From positions 40,338,806 to 40,402,805 of the forward strand of contig OZ038392.1 of assembly GCA_964036045.1 (NCBI GenBank): a stretch of DNA of 64,000 nt, read 5' to 3'. This document shows, in pieces, positions 12,101 to 24,100 of this stretch (positions are counted from its first letter, which is position 1; every line of letters starts with the position of its first letter). Under the pieces are notes generated by a model. That model made no database searches, was not told the origin of the DNA, and saw nothing but the letters and a program-made list of their open reading frames with translations. A program made the position numbers and the translations under genes. The stretch comes from Eutreptiella sp. 'Long Island Sound 2002'. Taxonomy: Eukaryota; Euglenozoa; Euglenophyceae; Eutreptiales; Eutreptiaceae.

Positions 12101-15100
12101 GCCCCCGAGCGGATTCTCGGCCACTTGTGTTAGTGGCGCCCCACCCAGGCCTTGTTGACCCATTTTGGCACCCACCTCTTTGGGCTACCTCTTGCAGCTT
12201 GCCGCAGCCCACTGGGCCTAGGTACGGGGGTCTAGGCGCCGGTTAGGGCAATTTTGAGGGGTGGAAACCACCAAAAGTGGGTGGTGGCGGGTGGATGAGG
12301 TGCGCTCGAAATCGCGTTTCGATCCACGTAGCCCAAGATATGGTCTGTTTTTGGTTTGGGGCTGTCGGTGGCCAATGTGCACAAATTTTGGGCCTTTGGG
12401 GCCTTTTGGGGGCGGTTCGCGGACATATTGTGGAGTTAGAGGGCTCTAGGGGGCCCTTCGGCACGGGAAAGTCTAGCTGCATGTGTAGAGTAGCCACCAT
12501 TTCCTTTCATTTGGTTGTTTTCCGCAGGTTCTAGGGCGGTTTTGGGCAAAAAAAAGCTGATTTTGGCCCCACATTGCAGATTTTGAAATGGAGGTCCGGC
12601 ACTTGCAACGCCCGTTCCCGGCCGCCACCGTTGAGTTTCTTGCTCATACTTTGTGTGGTTGTCCCTCACACCCATAGGTAGCATCCACCAAAATTTTGGC
12701 CGAATCCGAAGCACCACGACAGAGCTGTGACTTTGGCCCATTTCACGCGTGCTTGCTGCTTGCTTGCTGCTTGCTTCTTCCTTGCTGCTTGCTGCTTGCT
12801 TGCTAAACGTAGTGGATCTACCCTAGACACTAAAGAGGGTTCTAAAACCACGGCTGGTTGCACCAGCTCGGTGACCCTAATCAAGACTGAATATTGGGAC
12901 CGAGCTGGTGGGGGAGGGAACATTAGATATGAATGGTGAGGGACATCAACAATGATTCACACATTGATGGCTCTTGACAAAGTGAAATGCACCTGAACCC
13001 CATCACCACGAGGCCCACTTTCAAGGCTTTTTGGACTTCTCAGGGGCCAAAATGCCCCAAAATGGGCTCAAAATGGGCTCATTTCACCCTTTTGTGCACC
13101 CCAAATGGTCTACGATGAGTTTTGGAAAAATGCGTTTTTGACCCATTTTTGACCCATTTTTGGTCCCAAAACAGCCCATTTTCAAGGCATTTTGGGATTT
13201 TCGGAGTACCAAAATGGGCCACCACAAGCTCAAAACGGTCCAAAAACACTTGTTTTAGCGTCGCACATGGTCTAGGATCATTTTTGAGAAAAGTCATCTT
13301 TTTGCCCCTACTGGACCCTGTAGACCCATTTGGGCACCCACCTGTTTGGGCTTGAGCTTGCAGCTTGCCGCAGCCTAGTGGGCCTAGGTATGGGGGTCTA
13401 GGCGTCCGTTTGGGCAATTCTAAGGGGTGGAAACCACAAAAAGTGGGGGGTTGCGGGTGGTGTAGGTGCCCTCGGAATCGCGTTTTGAGCCATGTAGCCC
13501 AAGATATGGCCTATTCTTGGTTTGTGGTTGTCGGCATTTGGACCTTCTGGGGGCCTTTTTGGGCCGTTTCCGCGACATATCATGGAGTTAGAGGGCTGCA
13601 AAGAGCTCGTTGACACGGGGAAGTCAAGCCGCACGTGTAGTGTACCCATCGTTTCCCTTCGTTTGGCCGTTTTGAATGTGTTCCGGGGCTTTTTCAGCCC
13701 TAAAATGGGTGTTTTGGGCCCTAAACTGCAGTTTTTGAAACTGAGGTGTGCCACTTGCGAATCCCGTTCCCGGCCGCCACCGTTGAGTTTCTTGCTCAAA
13801 CTTTGTGTGATTGTACTTCACACCCATAGGTATCATCCACCAAAATTTCACTGGAATCCAAAGCACCACGACGGAGTTCTGATTTTGGCCCATTTCGCGC
13901 GTGCTGCTTGCTGCTTGCTGCTTGCTTGCTAAACCTGGTAGGTCCACCCTAGACCCTAAAAAGGGTTATAAAACCAAGACTGGTTCCACCAGCTCGGTGA
14001 CCCTAGCCCTAGCTCTCACCCTAGGCTAGGGTTAGAGTGAGCGTTGGGGTCCAAAATGGAGAGCAATGAGGTGGCAAAAGCAGCCAAGAACGAAATTTGC
14101 AGGATGTTGTTCAGCCCAATCAACATGGCTGGCATGGCCAAACGAGCTGGCTACAAAGGTTGGGGTTAGGTCTATGGTGATGGTGTGGTTAGAGGGAGGG
14201 CAAGGGGAGGTAAGGGGAGCCTGTGCCCCCCCCCCCCCCCAAATCGCCCCATCTGGACCCCCCCCCCAACCAACCCTCCTGACTGCCCCCCCCCCCCCCC
14301 TGCCCCTCCCTAAAACCCCCCTCTGATCTCCCCCCCCCGGGGGGCCTTTGGCCCACTTCTACTTGGGGGGGGGGGGGGGGGACTTGCGTACGGTGGGTAT
14401 GGGGTCTATTTTTGGGACCATAGGGACCTGGCAGCGCCCCTCCTAATCAACGAAAAGCAAACCAACAACCGGGGGGAAATGAGGGCAGCACTACACGCCA
14501 TCCGCCACCGCAACCCTGGAAAGAGAACCCTGATTTGCTCGCAACTGGTTGTCATGGGGGCGACCGGCAAAGCCAGCAAATGGCAGCGGCACGACTGGCA
14601 AGGGTCCCGTGGACCGGTAGGCCACGTGGACCTATGGGAACAACTATTGCAAGAAATCACACGAGCGGGACCGGCCGTGCGCTGGCTCGATGTCCCCTCA
14701 CATGTGGGAATACACGGCAACACCAAGGCGGATACACTGGCGGACATGGGACGCCGACAATGCCCTCTTTTACAAGGATTGGTCACAGCGGCACATCGCT
14801 CGGAACCACCCAACGACGACGAGCTAGAGGATGTCTCCGACCTGGAGGAACCCCCCCTGTGGTCCCCGGAAGAGACAGGGGAGAGAACTGGGCGCCCCCC
14901 CCCCCCCCAGACAGGCAGCAGCAGCGCCCCAGGGGGGCAGGGACAACCCCCCCCCCCCCCAGCAAGCCAGCAACCTCCACCCCCGAGCACCAGAACAGAA
15001 CACACGCCACCCCCCTCATAGATGTAGAGGACTGCACACCAGCATCCAAACGGCCGCGCTGGTCAGCCAGTGGGGGCACCCCCACCACACGATGGCGCTC

Positions 15101-18100
15101 GAGAGCACAGACACTCTCCCTACAGGAGCAAGGGCCACTGTGCGGCATCAGGCAAATGCTATTCAACGAGGGTTTCTCCCCAGCTTCATCACGCGGCACA
15201 GAGGTCGGCGATGATGATGAGTGGCTGGCTCCCTCCATGCCGGACACTGAGTCCACGATCACCTGCAGCACGGAGGGCTCACGCTGCTGCACCCCACTAT
15301 CAAACCTCATGCTCGTCAGCACACCCTGATCCCTGTTCTAACACACCCACCCATACACACACACCCACGGGATTCACCACGGCCGCAAGTACAACCCTGC
15401 CCCGAGAACACCCCCCACCAAGTGGCAAAGCTAGGAAACTGGTAAGAGACAAAGATGGCCCAATATAGAGAGCGGCAATCTTCAATCGTCCAGTGCGGGG
15501 GTTCGATACCCGGGGGCTGCTGCTCCTGGGTCCCCTGCACGTAGAGCTCTCTAGTGGGCATCGTTGGAACCACCGACCCCCACAACAGCCCGCGCCACCG
15601 CCAGTACCGGCGGATCGGGTGGAGGTCTCGTCTATTTTTGCACCTAAGAACACCCCCGCCCCAAAAAGACAACACATCGTGGGACCACACACCTGTAGCA
15701 GCGCGCGCCGCCACCGGTGCTCGAACGGATCGATGGGAGGTCCCGCCCATCGACGGGCAGCAACGGGACTCGAACCGGCGCCATTAGGACTGGCGCCGAG
15801 TGCGCCGCCGCTCGGGCAGCGGCCGCCACACATGGAATATACCCCACCCAGTGAACGGCAAGTGGTATCCCCCCCCCTTACTGATACTCTCTCTCCTGTC
15901 TACACAACATCGACCTGCACCTAACACACCCAAACACACACATATATGTGTCCGATAACTCCGTATGTTATCGTGAACCCACTAGGCCTTTAGGCCCAAG
16001 GTCCAACAACAGCAAACAGGGGGAGGGCATGGCCGAATGGGGCCAACAATAGTAAGTGCCCGCCCACTAGTGACCCCTGACCTGCATGTACGCCCTTGAT
16101 CCAATAGAAACATGGCCAGGGGTACGGGCGTGAGCCTGGCTGAATGTTTGCCAACCTACAGCCCAACAGGCGACAACTGACCTGGTACAGTGCCGAAGGG
16201 AGCAAGGGACCTTGGCCCTCAACCCCAGCCATTGAACACTCGGAGAGCAAGCACAGAGAACAATGATCTGTTACATTGAACTGAGAGCAATGAAGACCGT
16301 GGGGCAGGCGCGGTTGGAGCTAATGGCGGTGAAGCAAACCTGACCCATTGTGGCCCCCCGTGCCTCCCACATTGGTATTGAAGGTAACACTAAGGCAGAT
16401 ATGCTGGCTGATATGAGACAACGCTGCTCCCCAATCCTGAAAGGTCATGTCACAATATCTTGGGCACTAATCCACGGGCACCAAAGCGACACAGAATTTG
16501 ATGCAGAGTGTGGGCGGAAGATTACCCCCTAACATGCGCAACTGGAGTGGTTTTGGATTCCTTGTCTGCGTTTACGAGGAAGCTTGGTCGTCCCTCCTGC
16601 ATCTCTCCACGAGCCCCGCGCCCATGTTGGGGCCTGCTGATGCTTCCTCGTCGGCGGAGGGTCTGGGCCAAAATACTGAGTGTTTGATCCCTAATGACTT
16701 GTGGTCCGCAGTTGCCCCCCCCCCAAAATTTTGCAGACACGGTGGACGGTCTGGATCTGTCTAGTGCGCCGCGGACCACGTCCATGGTCCGCCTGTGACT
16801 TCTATGGTGCGCTTGTTGCTTGACCACCAAGTAGTATCTTTGTTGCCTGAAATTCACAGTTGGCTGTTCATAATACCCAAAAGCAGTGAAAAAAGCTTAT
16901 TTTTCATTTGGTAGCTTTGAATTCAATGCAACAGAAACCTCCCCGTTTTACATTGGCCGGCTGGGAGCCCACCGCAAAAGTTTTGTGTGAGGCACCACGG
17001 CATATTGGCCTTTTTTGTACACATGTGGATTTGCGTAATGTGTTTTGGAGCTTTCAATTACTGCGGCGTTTTCGACGTGCGTTCCGCTTTAAGCATGTGT
17101 GGGAGGGTTTTGAGCGTGTTTTTTGCATGGAGCGCATGCCATTTGGGTGGAAATTTTCACCACTTTTATGCCAACTTACACTACGGGCGGTGGCGGAGGG
17201 GTGGATACTGCCAAGTTTTTATTGGTTTCATTACCTGGATGATTTTTCAATAGTTGGCAGTGATGCGCAGCGGTTAGTGGAGGTGACTCCGGCGGTTGTC
17301 AGTGCATTGACCATGGCAGGTTTTGTGGTGTCCAGGTGTCCAGCAAGAGCGCGCTACAGCGGGTGCAGTGAATATTTTTTTGGGTAAGTGGGTGTGTTTG
17401 GTCGACCGGTCTCTCCAGTACCACCCCAGAGCTTTTCTGCAGATGTTTAATATTTGGTTGGGTCTGGCCACCAGGGGTAAGCCTTCCTTGCGCATGCTTG
17501 CTAAAGCGCTGGGGTTTATTAATTGGCACTTTAGGCCTCAACTAGGGGGGGCGGGGGGTCCACAGTTACTGCTGCGACCTTGGGGGGGATTTGAGAAGCC
17601 AACTCCTGTGCGGGTGCTGGAGGCGACTGCCATTGTCAGATGCATGGAGCCTTGGAGACCGCCTCAGCCACTAAAGTGTGTTGTTTTGAAACACATTAGT
17701 TCAAATCCGCAGCTTGCGGACCCGCGTAGGTTCATGATGTGTTGTGATGCTGCTATGGACGGATTAGGTATCGAGCAGGTGCTTATATTCCCTGTTTACA
17801 GGGGGCTGCGCACGTCCGTTTTGCCTGGCAGTCAAACGTAGCAGCGTGCCGAGCTCGGGCTTTGGTTTGGATAATACGGTTAGCTGTGCGGTTGCGGTGG
17901 AAGTTGGTCTCGAATTCGGCTGTCGTGTCCACGCCACTAGTGAAATTACGTGGAAGCACCTGGCTCCGGCGACAAAGTCGCTACCCCGCCAAACATCGCA
18001 GTTGCTCCACCAACATGATTTGGTGGTGATGGCTCTTTGGGTATTGTCCTTCCTGCAGCCCGCCGATCCTCCTAGCAAACTGGATACCAAGTGCCTAACA

Positions 18101-21100
18101 TCCATGACCACCGCATTCATACACGCGAATGCGGTGTGGTCATCGCTTATGCGCCATTCCCACCGTGCTGAGTCGTTGGGGGGATTGGTAGTTTGAGCCG
18201 AGTGCTATGTGCTTCCTGTGCGGTGTGATGGACAACATACACCACCTAGCTCCGCCTCGCGCGGGGCATCAGCCGCCTTGTGAGCGGCAAGAACAGGTGG
18301 GAGTAGTGTTTGCCATGCAAGGAATCTCCCCAAACTCTGAGTGCCCATCTATGGTTTTCGTAGCTGTTGGGAGGGGTGCCAAGTCTGGGACGGTATGATT
18401 GGTGGTTAGTCTGCCCCCCCCCCTTGCGGCGATGGTTTTCATTGTTTGCTCACCTTTGTGGCCCGGTGGCTCATCACAGGGAGAGGTACCAGAGTGGTCT
18501 TGTTGAATCATACTTGCTTTATTGTTTGTGTGATCTCCTGTTTACCCCCTCTGCTTTCTTTGGTAAACAGGGGTTCATATTGCTGTCCTCTTCGCAGATC
18601 TATTGAAAAAAGTTTGTTTAGTCCCGCCACCCACCCTAGAGCCCACACATTTGGCGGCGCCTGCCTTTGGTGACGGCTTGCCCAACTTGTATGACCTTGA
18701 GATTCAATGGACGTGGGCACGGATTAGTGGTGCAGGCTGGGGGGGGGGGGGGGCGACAAATTGCTTGTATGTTACTGCCCTTCCCGAACTGAATGGGGTT
18801 TGCAGCCTGCCAATGTGGAGTGCGCTGTGTGTCATGGGTAGAGTCCCGCCGGTGGTGGTTGGTGGAGTCGATGTTAAGGCCTACGTTGAATGGCGCAAAT
18901 ATCGAACTTTGGCACTTTCCTGGCGTGGATATGCATTATTATGCCGCGTGTACTGCAGAGTGGTCTTGTTGAATCATACTCGCTTTGTTGTTTGTGTGAT
19001 CATGGAACCCCTTTTCATTCCTTCCACACAAAACAACCAGTGTGGGGGGTTTGCCCCCAGCCCCCCCCTACACACACCACATTTGGAGTCTGCAGCCATC
19101 CCCTTGTTTGCAACCACAGAATTCTTGGTGGAAGACAAGTCACCTCTCCCCAAACAGCAGTGCATCAGGTCAATCTCCAATACCCCACTAGTTAAACACG
19201 GCGCACCACTTATGGACATCAATGGCTTCACAGAGGCTATGCCTTCTACAGGCCGAAGGTCTCCACTTTCCACGTGGTACTTACAAGCACAGTCACGCTT
19301 ACCGGTGCATCATTTGCCGCCGGCAAGATTGCCATTTCAAATTGCGTTCCCCTCCTCAAGTTCCTTGGCAAGTGGCAGAGCAGTAGCCTGCAGTACTGAT
19401 AGTCCGCGTTGCGTAACTCCAAAACGGGCTATTTTTGATTATGTCCTGCACTGGGTCCTGCCCGCTGAAGCCCCTCCCACTCCCCTGAATGTTGCATGTT
19501 GTGCTAACCACCAGTACCCACTAGGCCTGTAGGCCCAAGGACCAACACAACTTCAAAGGTCAACATGGCCGAGTGAGGCCACTACATGCCGGATGGCAAC
19601 GGACACCATCAATCTGCTGGATGAAGGTGGAATGCAGGGTTGCAATTGCAAATGCAAGGGCACCGAAAGCATCCAAAATCTTGGACCAATTCTTCCGCTG
19701 CTGTGGTTCAACGCCTTCTCGCTCGGCAATCAAATCCACAACAGCCAACTCCTCCTGGTGTGCCCCAACATTGTGTGGCCGGTCGCACACTGGGTCAAAC
19801 TTATGGCAAAGGTATTCGCAACTTGGGGCAATCAACAACAAGCGAAGCACCTAATGCCAATTGCTCAAATTATACACCTGCGCCACAACCAGGGGTGGGG
19901 TGAAAGACATATCTATGGACGACGCTTGCAAAGTGCGCTCTGCCCACGATTTAACCAGCTATTTGCGGCGATGTGCACTGGCACATGAGGCATTCCACAA
20001 AGAGTCGTGGACAACCCACGCCATGCCCATTGTGTCCCAATCCGCACTGAGAGCGGTTTGGGCAGCCCACGAGTAATACACCACAATCTGAGCACAATCT
20101 GTGACACAGCTCTCGGTAGTGAGGTCCCTGAAATGGCGTGCCTCAAACTCAAATTGTTGCGGCGACAAACCTGGAACTGTGACATGTAGTGGCTGCCTCC
20201 AATCGTTGCCAAGCAGTGCCTCTACCTTTGACATAGATGGGCGAAACGAGCCTTGGCTATCACTCAGTGCTTTGCACACATCAGCAGGATTTGTTCTGCA
20301 CTAGGGCATCCAGTAGGAGATGTTGGGTGATCACCAGATGGTGCAGCAACAACGATTCCGGACGGGATGGACTTGGGTGGGACGGGGTCCAGTGGGGTAC
20401 TCGATGCCTCGGCCACAGAGGTGCCGCTTCCATCCACATTTGCAAAGGGGGTTGGGTGCAAGATGCCCCTGCCGCATGGGGGTTCCCCACCGCTTCAGAG
20501 CGGGGGGCAGAATCAGAGGTGGCCCACAAGTGGGCAAGGTGGCTACATAACCCCTGCCGCCTGGGGTCCCCACCGCTTCAGAGTGGGGGGCAGAATCAGA
20601 AGTGCCCACAGGTGGGCAAGGTGGCTACATAACCCCTGCCGCCTGGGGTCCTAACCGCTTCAGAGCGGGGGGCAGAATCAGAAGTGGCAGCAGTCAGAAA
20701 TGGAAAATGTTATTTTTTGGGGGCCACGCAGCAAAGCGTAGATTTCAGACTGGGGGGACAATATCAGAAATAGCCCACAAGTGGGCCCATTGGCGGTGAG
20801 AACCCGCCTGACACACCAGTACAGGAAGGGTAGACAATCTCTCATAACAGCCCACCAAAGCAGACACCATCAAACTGTTGACTATGTGGCACTACTGTCC
20901 CTATACAGCCTCCACTCTCCAATATCCAGACTTGCATCGCGTTTTTGAGGTGGGAATACAAGAGGGAATTCTTTGATATCTGCGGAAAAGATTTTTTTAT
21001 TGCGAGGGTCACAAATTTGGGCTTGCTTTGAGTGCCAACCAGTGCTGTCTGCTACCAGCCACACCAGCCAAACCCCTCCCAAGTTGTATGACTCAGCAGA

Positions 21101-24100
21101 TTTTGGAATTGTGGTACCCAGATTTGTGCAATGAAGAGTGTCACAGTGGTGATTGTCTTTCAGATTTCCACAGGTTTTACAATGTATGTGTCCAAACATT
21201 TGGAATTGGCATCAGCGGTCTCACATATCCGAAAGCGCAAACAATCGCAGCACACCTGAAGAATGGCGAGCTCATCAAGCGCCTCCTGGGGCAACACGTC
21301 TGGGCGTACAGACAGCATCTGCCCCATTTTGATGTACGTGGGCCCTAACCGCTCAATGTTCTTCCGTGCGTCCTGGTGGAAGACCACAGAGACATACCTG
21401 GGTTTTTGACCACAACATGTAACCTCCCTCCAGTGCCCGACACTGGCGACAGCCAAATGATGCCAGGTTCATGCACTTCTGCACTCTTGCACCCCAACCT
21501 GACACTGCGTCTAAGGTGTGACACAGCATCCCTCAGAAATATCCATCATACTATCGTCAACACGCGCATCCCTATCCTGAGGCCAAGTAATCAAAACTGG
21601 CACCCAAATGGCTGACTGCCCTTGTGGTGTGCTGTGGGCCTGACCTGTGATATCATAATACCTGACAGGAGCTCTAAGGGGGTAGAGGTTGTAATGCAGC
21701 GAGACAGCCTGAAAGGGGCAAACCCCCCCCCCGGCTGTATACTGAGGCTGGGAGCTACCTGACCCACAGCATAGCTTCAGCTTCCTAAACCCAGCGTCCT
21801 GCTGCACCAGCGAAGCAGAATTTGGCAAGATTAAAGATGGACACTGAGGCTGTGCCGCACATCTGAATATTGCGAGCCACCTGGCACGTGGCTCCCTCTT
21901 ACTGTTGCTTTCACAAACATAGTGTTGGGGTGGGATCCCTGGTGTCGTTGCCAGCTGTAGAAAAATGTCTTGCTCCAGCCCTGAAAATCTGTCCCCCAGA
22001 AAAGGGTCTAAGGAAGCACCCAAAACCTGCAAAAATATTGCGAGAGAGAACAAATGCACCGCGCATGCACGCCGCGTGCTTGTTCTTCATTGCTATTTTA
22101 CGCACTTTTGGCAGATTTCCAGGGTAGCAGGGACACGGTGGCCTAAGGGGCTAGCAACCTCCACTCTACCTCCTCACCAAAACTATGGTGGTTGTAGCCG
22201 CCCAGACCCCCTGCCAGGGGGGGGGGGGGGTTGTGACCTCTTTGGCACGGCCCACACCGAAGAGGGTGCCCCACAGGGTGCCCAAGCCTGTGGAGCAGTC
22301 GTTTCAACATGTTTCGTGGTTAAACCCTCACAGGGTGCTCATGCGGGCTGTAGTGTAAAAGAGTAAAACAAGTGAAGATAAAAAAGCATTCAGCACAGCC
22401 TAACCCTGACCTGGGTTCCGCGGGGATGGGCTCACAACTCCCCACCCATCATCGTCAGGGGCGATGGTCTCCAAGTGTGCCTCACCTTGCCAAAGGAGGT
22501 GGGTGATCCTGCTGCCCTCCCCACCAGCTCTACTTCTGCTCATGGGAGAGTGGTGTTTACAGCCCTCAGTGCGTAACTGAAAAAATAGTGCATTCATAAA
22601 ATCACACCAGATACCGTGCGCAGAAATCAGGAAGCCTTGGGCAACATATAGATGTACACATGTAGTCCTGCTGTCTTGTCTCTCCATTCTGATAGGTATT
22701 ATGTTGATGGTACTGGGCCACAAAACACTAACTGATGCCCTCCCACTGCAATGTGCCTAGAGCTGGCATGCTGTGCCTTCCTCCTCCCCGTCTTTGTGTT
22801 CTGTATGGGCTGCAAAAGAGTTGTTTGACCAGAAGCCATCAGATGGAGGTGCCTTCCCCCTTGTGGAAATGCTGCAACCACAGTGGCTTCCGGCCTGTCT
22901 CCCGTTGAAATTGAAGCCAGGTGTCGAACAAGAATGAACAGGGGGAAAGCCAAGACACGGACATTGTATTTCAGAGCTGAGCACAAGCAATGGCATGCGG
23001 TGCAATATAACATACAATGATGTGAAACTGGGGGAAAAACTGTCAATCAAGTACACAAAGGCCAAAAAAGGGGGGTGGGTTCCAGGGATGGCCATATCAC
23101 GAGGTTTTCAAGACTCCCCACAGCCCCTCAAGCTGGGATCGTTGTCGCACAGGTTCACTGCTCCTCATGGTCCGGCGTGTTTTGTCGCGGCTAGGCAGCC
23201 GCTGCATTCAACTCAAACAAGACAATCAAATGCTATCATACACTGGGGCGCCCCGTGGGGATGGTGCAGGCAGGTGTGTGCAACACCGCTCCTGACTCTG
23301 GGGAAAAAAAGCGTAAAATGGTTGTCTGGGACCATGGAGGCTGAATTTGGCAGGACTCCATAGAATTTCAATCATCAAAGTAATAACAAAATGCCTCCTT
23401 GATGAATGCACCACACCGCCCAACACCAATTGCCATTTTGATCATAAAGAATCAAGAATTCTACATCATACAGAATCCTCCTGTAAAACCTTCCAAAACC
23501 CGTGTTGTAGAACAGGGAATGGGGAAAACCTGTGCCAATGACCCCGCTTCTGCCTGGATGGCATTTGCCCCACCACCAATGCCCAAGGCTGCGATCCTCG
23601 TAAGGAATGGTACAGTGACAGCCAAGAACTCGTTCCACCGCTGCTGTAGGGCTCCACCTGCAGAAGAAGAGGGTCAAATGGGCCGAAAAGCATTTCCTGT
23701 CCATGAAAGAAGCCGCAGGTGGAGATGTGTGAATGGCAATCTCAGCAGGCAGGGTGTGACAAACAACCCAAAACGTGAACAAAGGGACAACCTTTGCACT
23801 GTGGGCACACTGTGGGCACATGTATCAAAGACTACCCACAGGAGACGGAGGGAGGGAACACCACCCTTGCGCGATAGAAACCATGCACATCATTGTACCC
23901 CCCCCCCCCCCCCTTGTCTAAGCTACGCCAAAGTCCCAAATTAATACGGTCCCTACGCCTACTGTAGCTTGGACACGGGCGTAGCTTGCGCGCGACATAT
24001 ACAACTACCGACACACACGAAAATGAGCGCATAGTATGAGTGCACCTCAACCTCCACCCATGTTCCCAAAGGCATGCAAACACAAGAAAGGGGGAATATA

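Larger units (their letters stand above)
3104..21255 (-). other. 18,152-bp intron of the ABC1-kinase gene
   Basis: The intron is defined by the donor GTGTGC after exon 7 and the acceptor gccacag before exon 8, with phase 0 on both sides. It contains a nearly complete tyrosine-recombinase retroelement close to the acceptor, a large foldback, duplicated repeat blocks, decayed RNase H and reverse-transcriptase fragments, and a minisatellite. Confidence 0.85.

Noticed and set aside
15755-15829. Complete tRNA-Arg (CCT) gene on the minus strand
   Set aside because: Length, U33 position and B box fit, but using the best anticodon stem leaves no room for a variable loop and a full T stem. Recorded only as a finding.
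15493-15924. 143-codon plus-strand ORF after the RNase H fragment
   Set aside because: Pro- and Arg-rich low complexity, overlapping equally long antisense frames. No motif.
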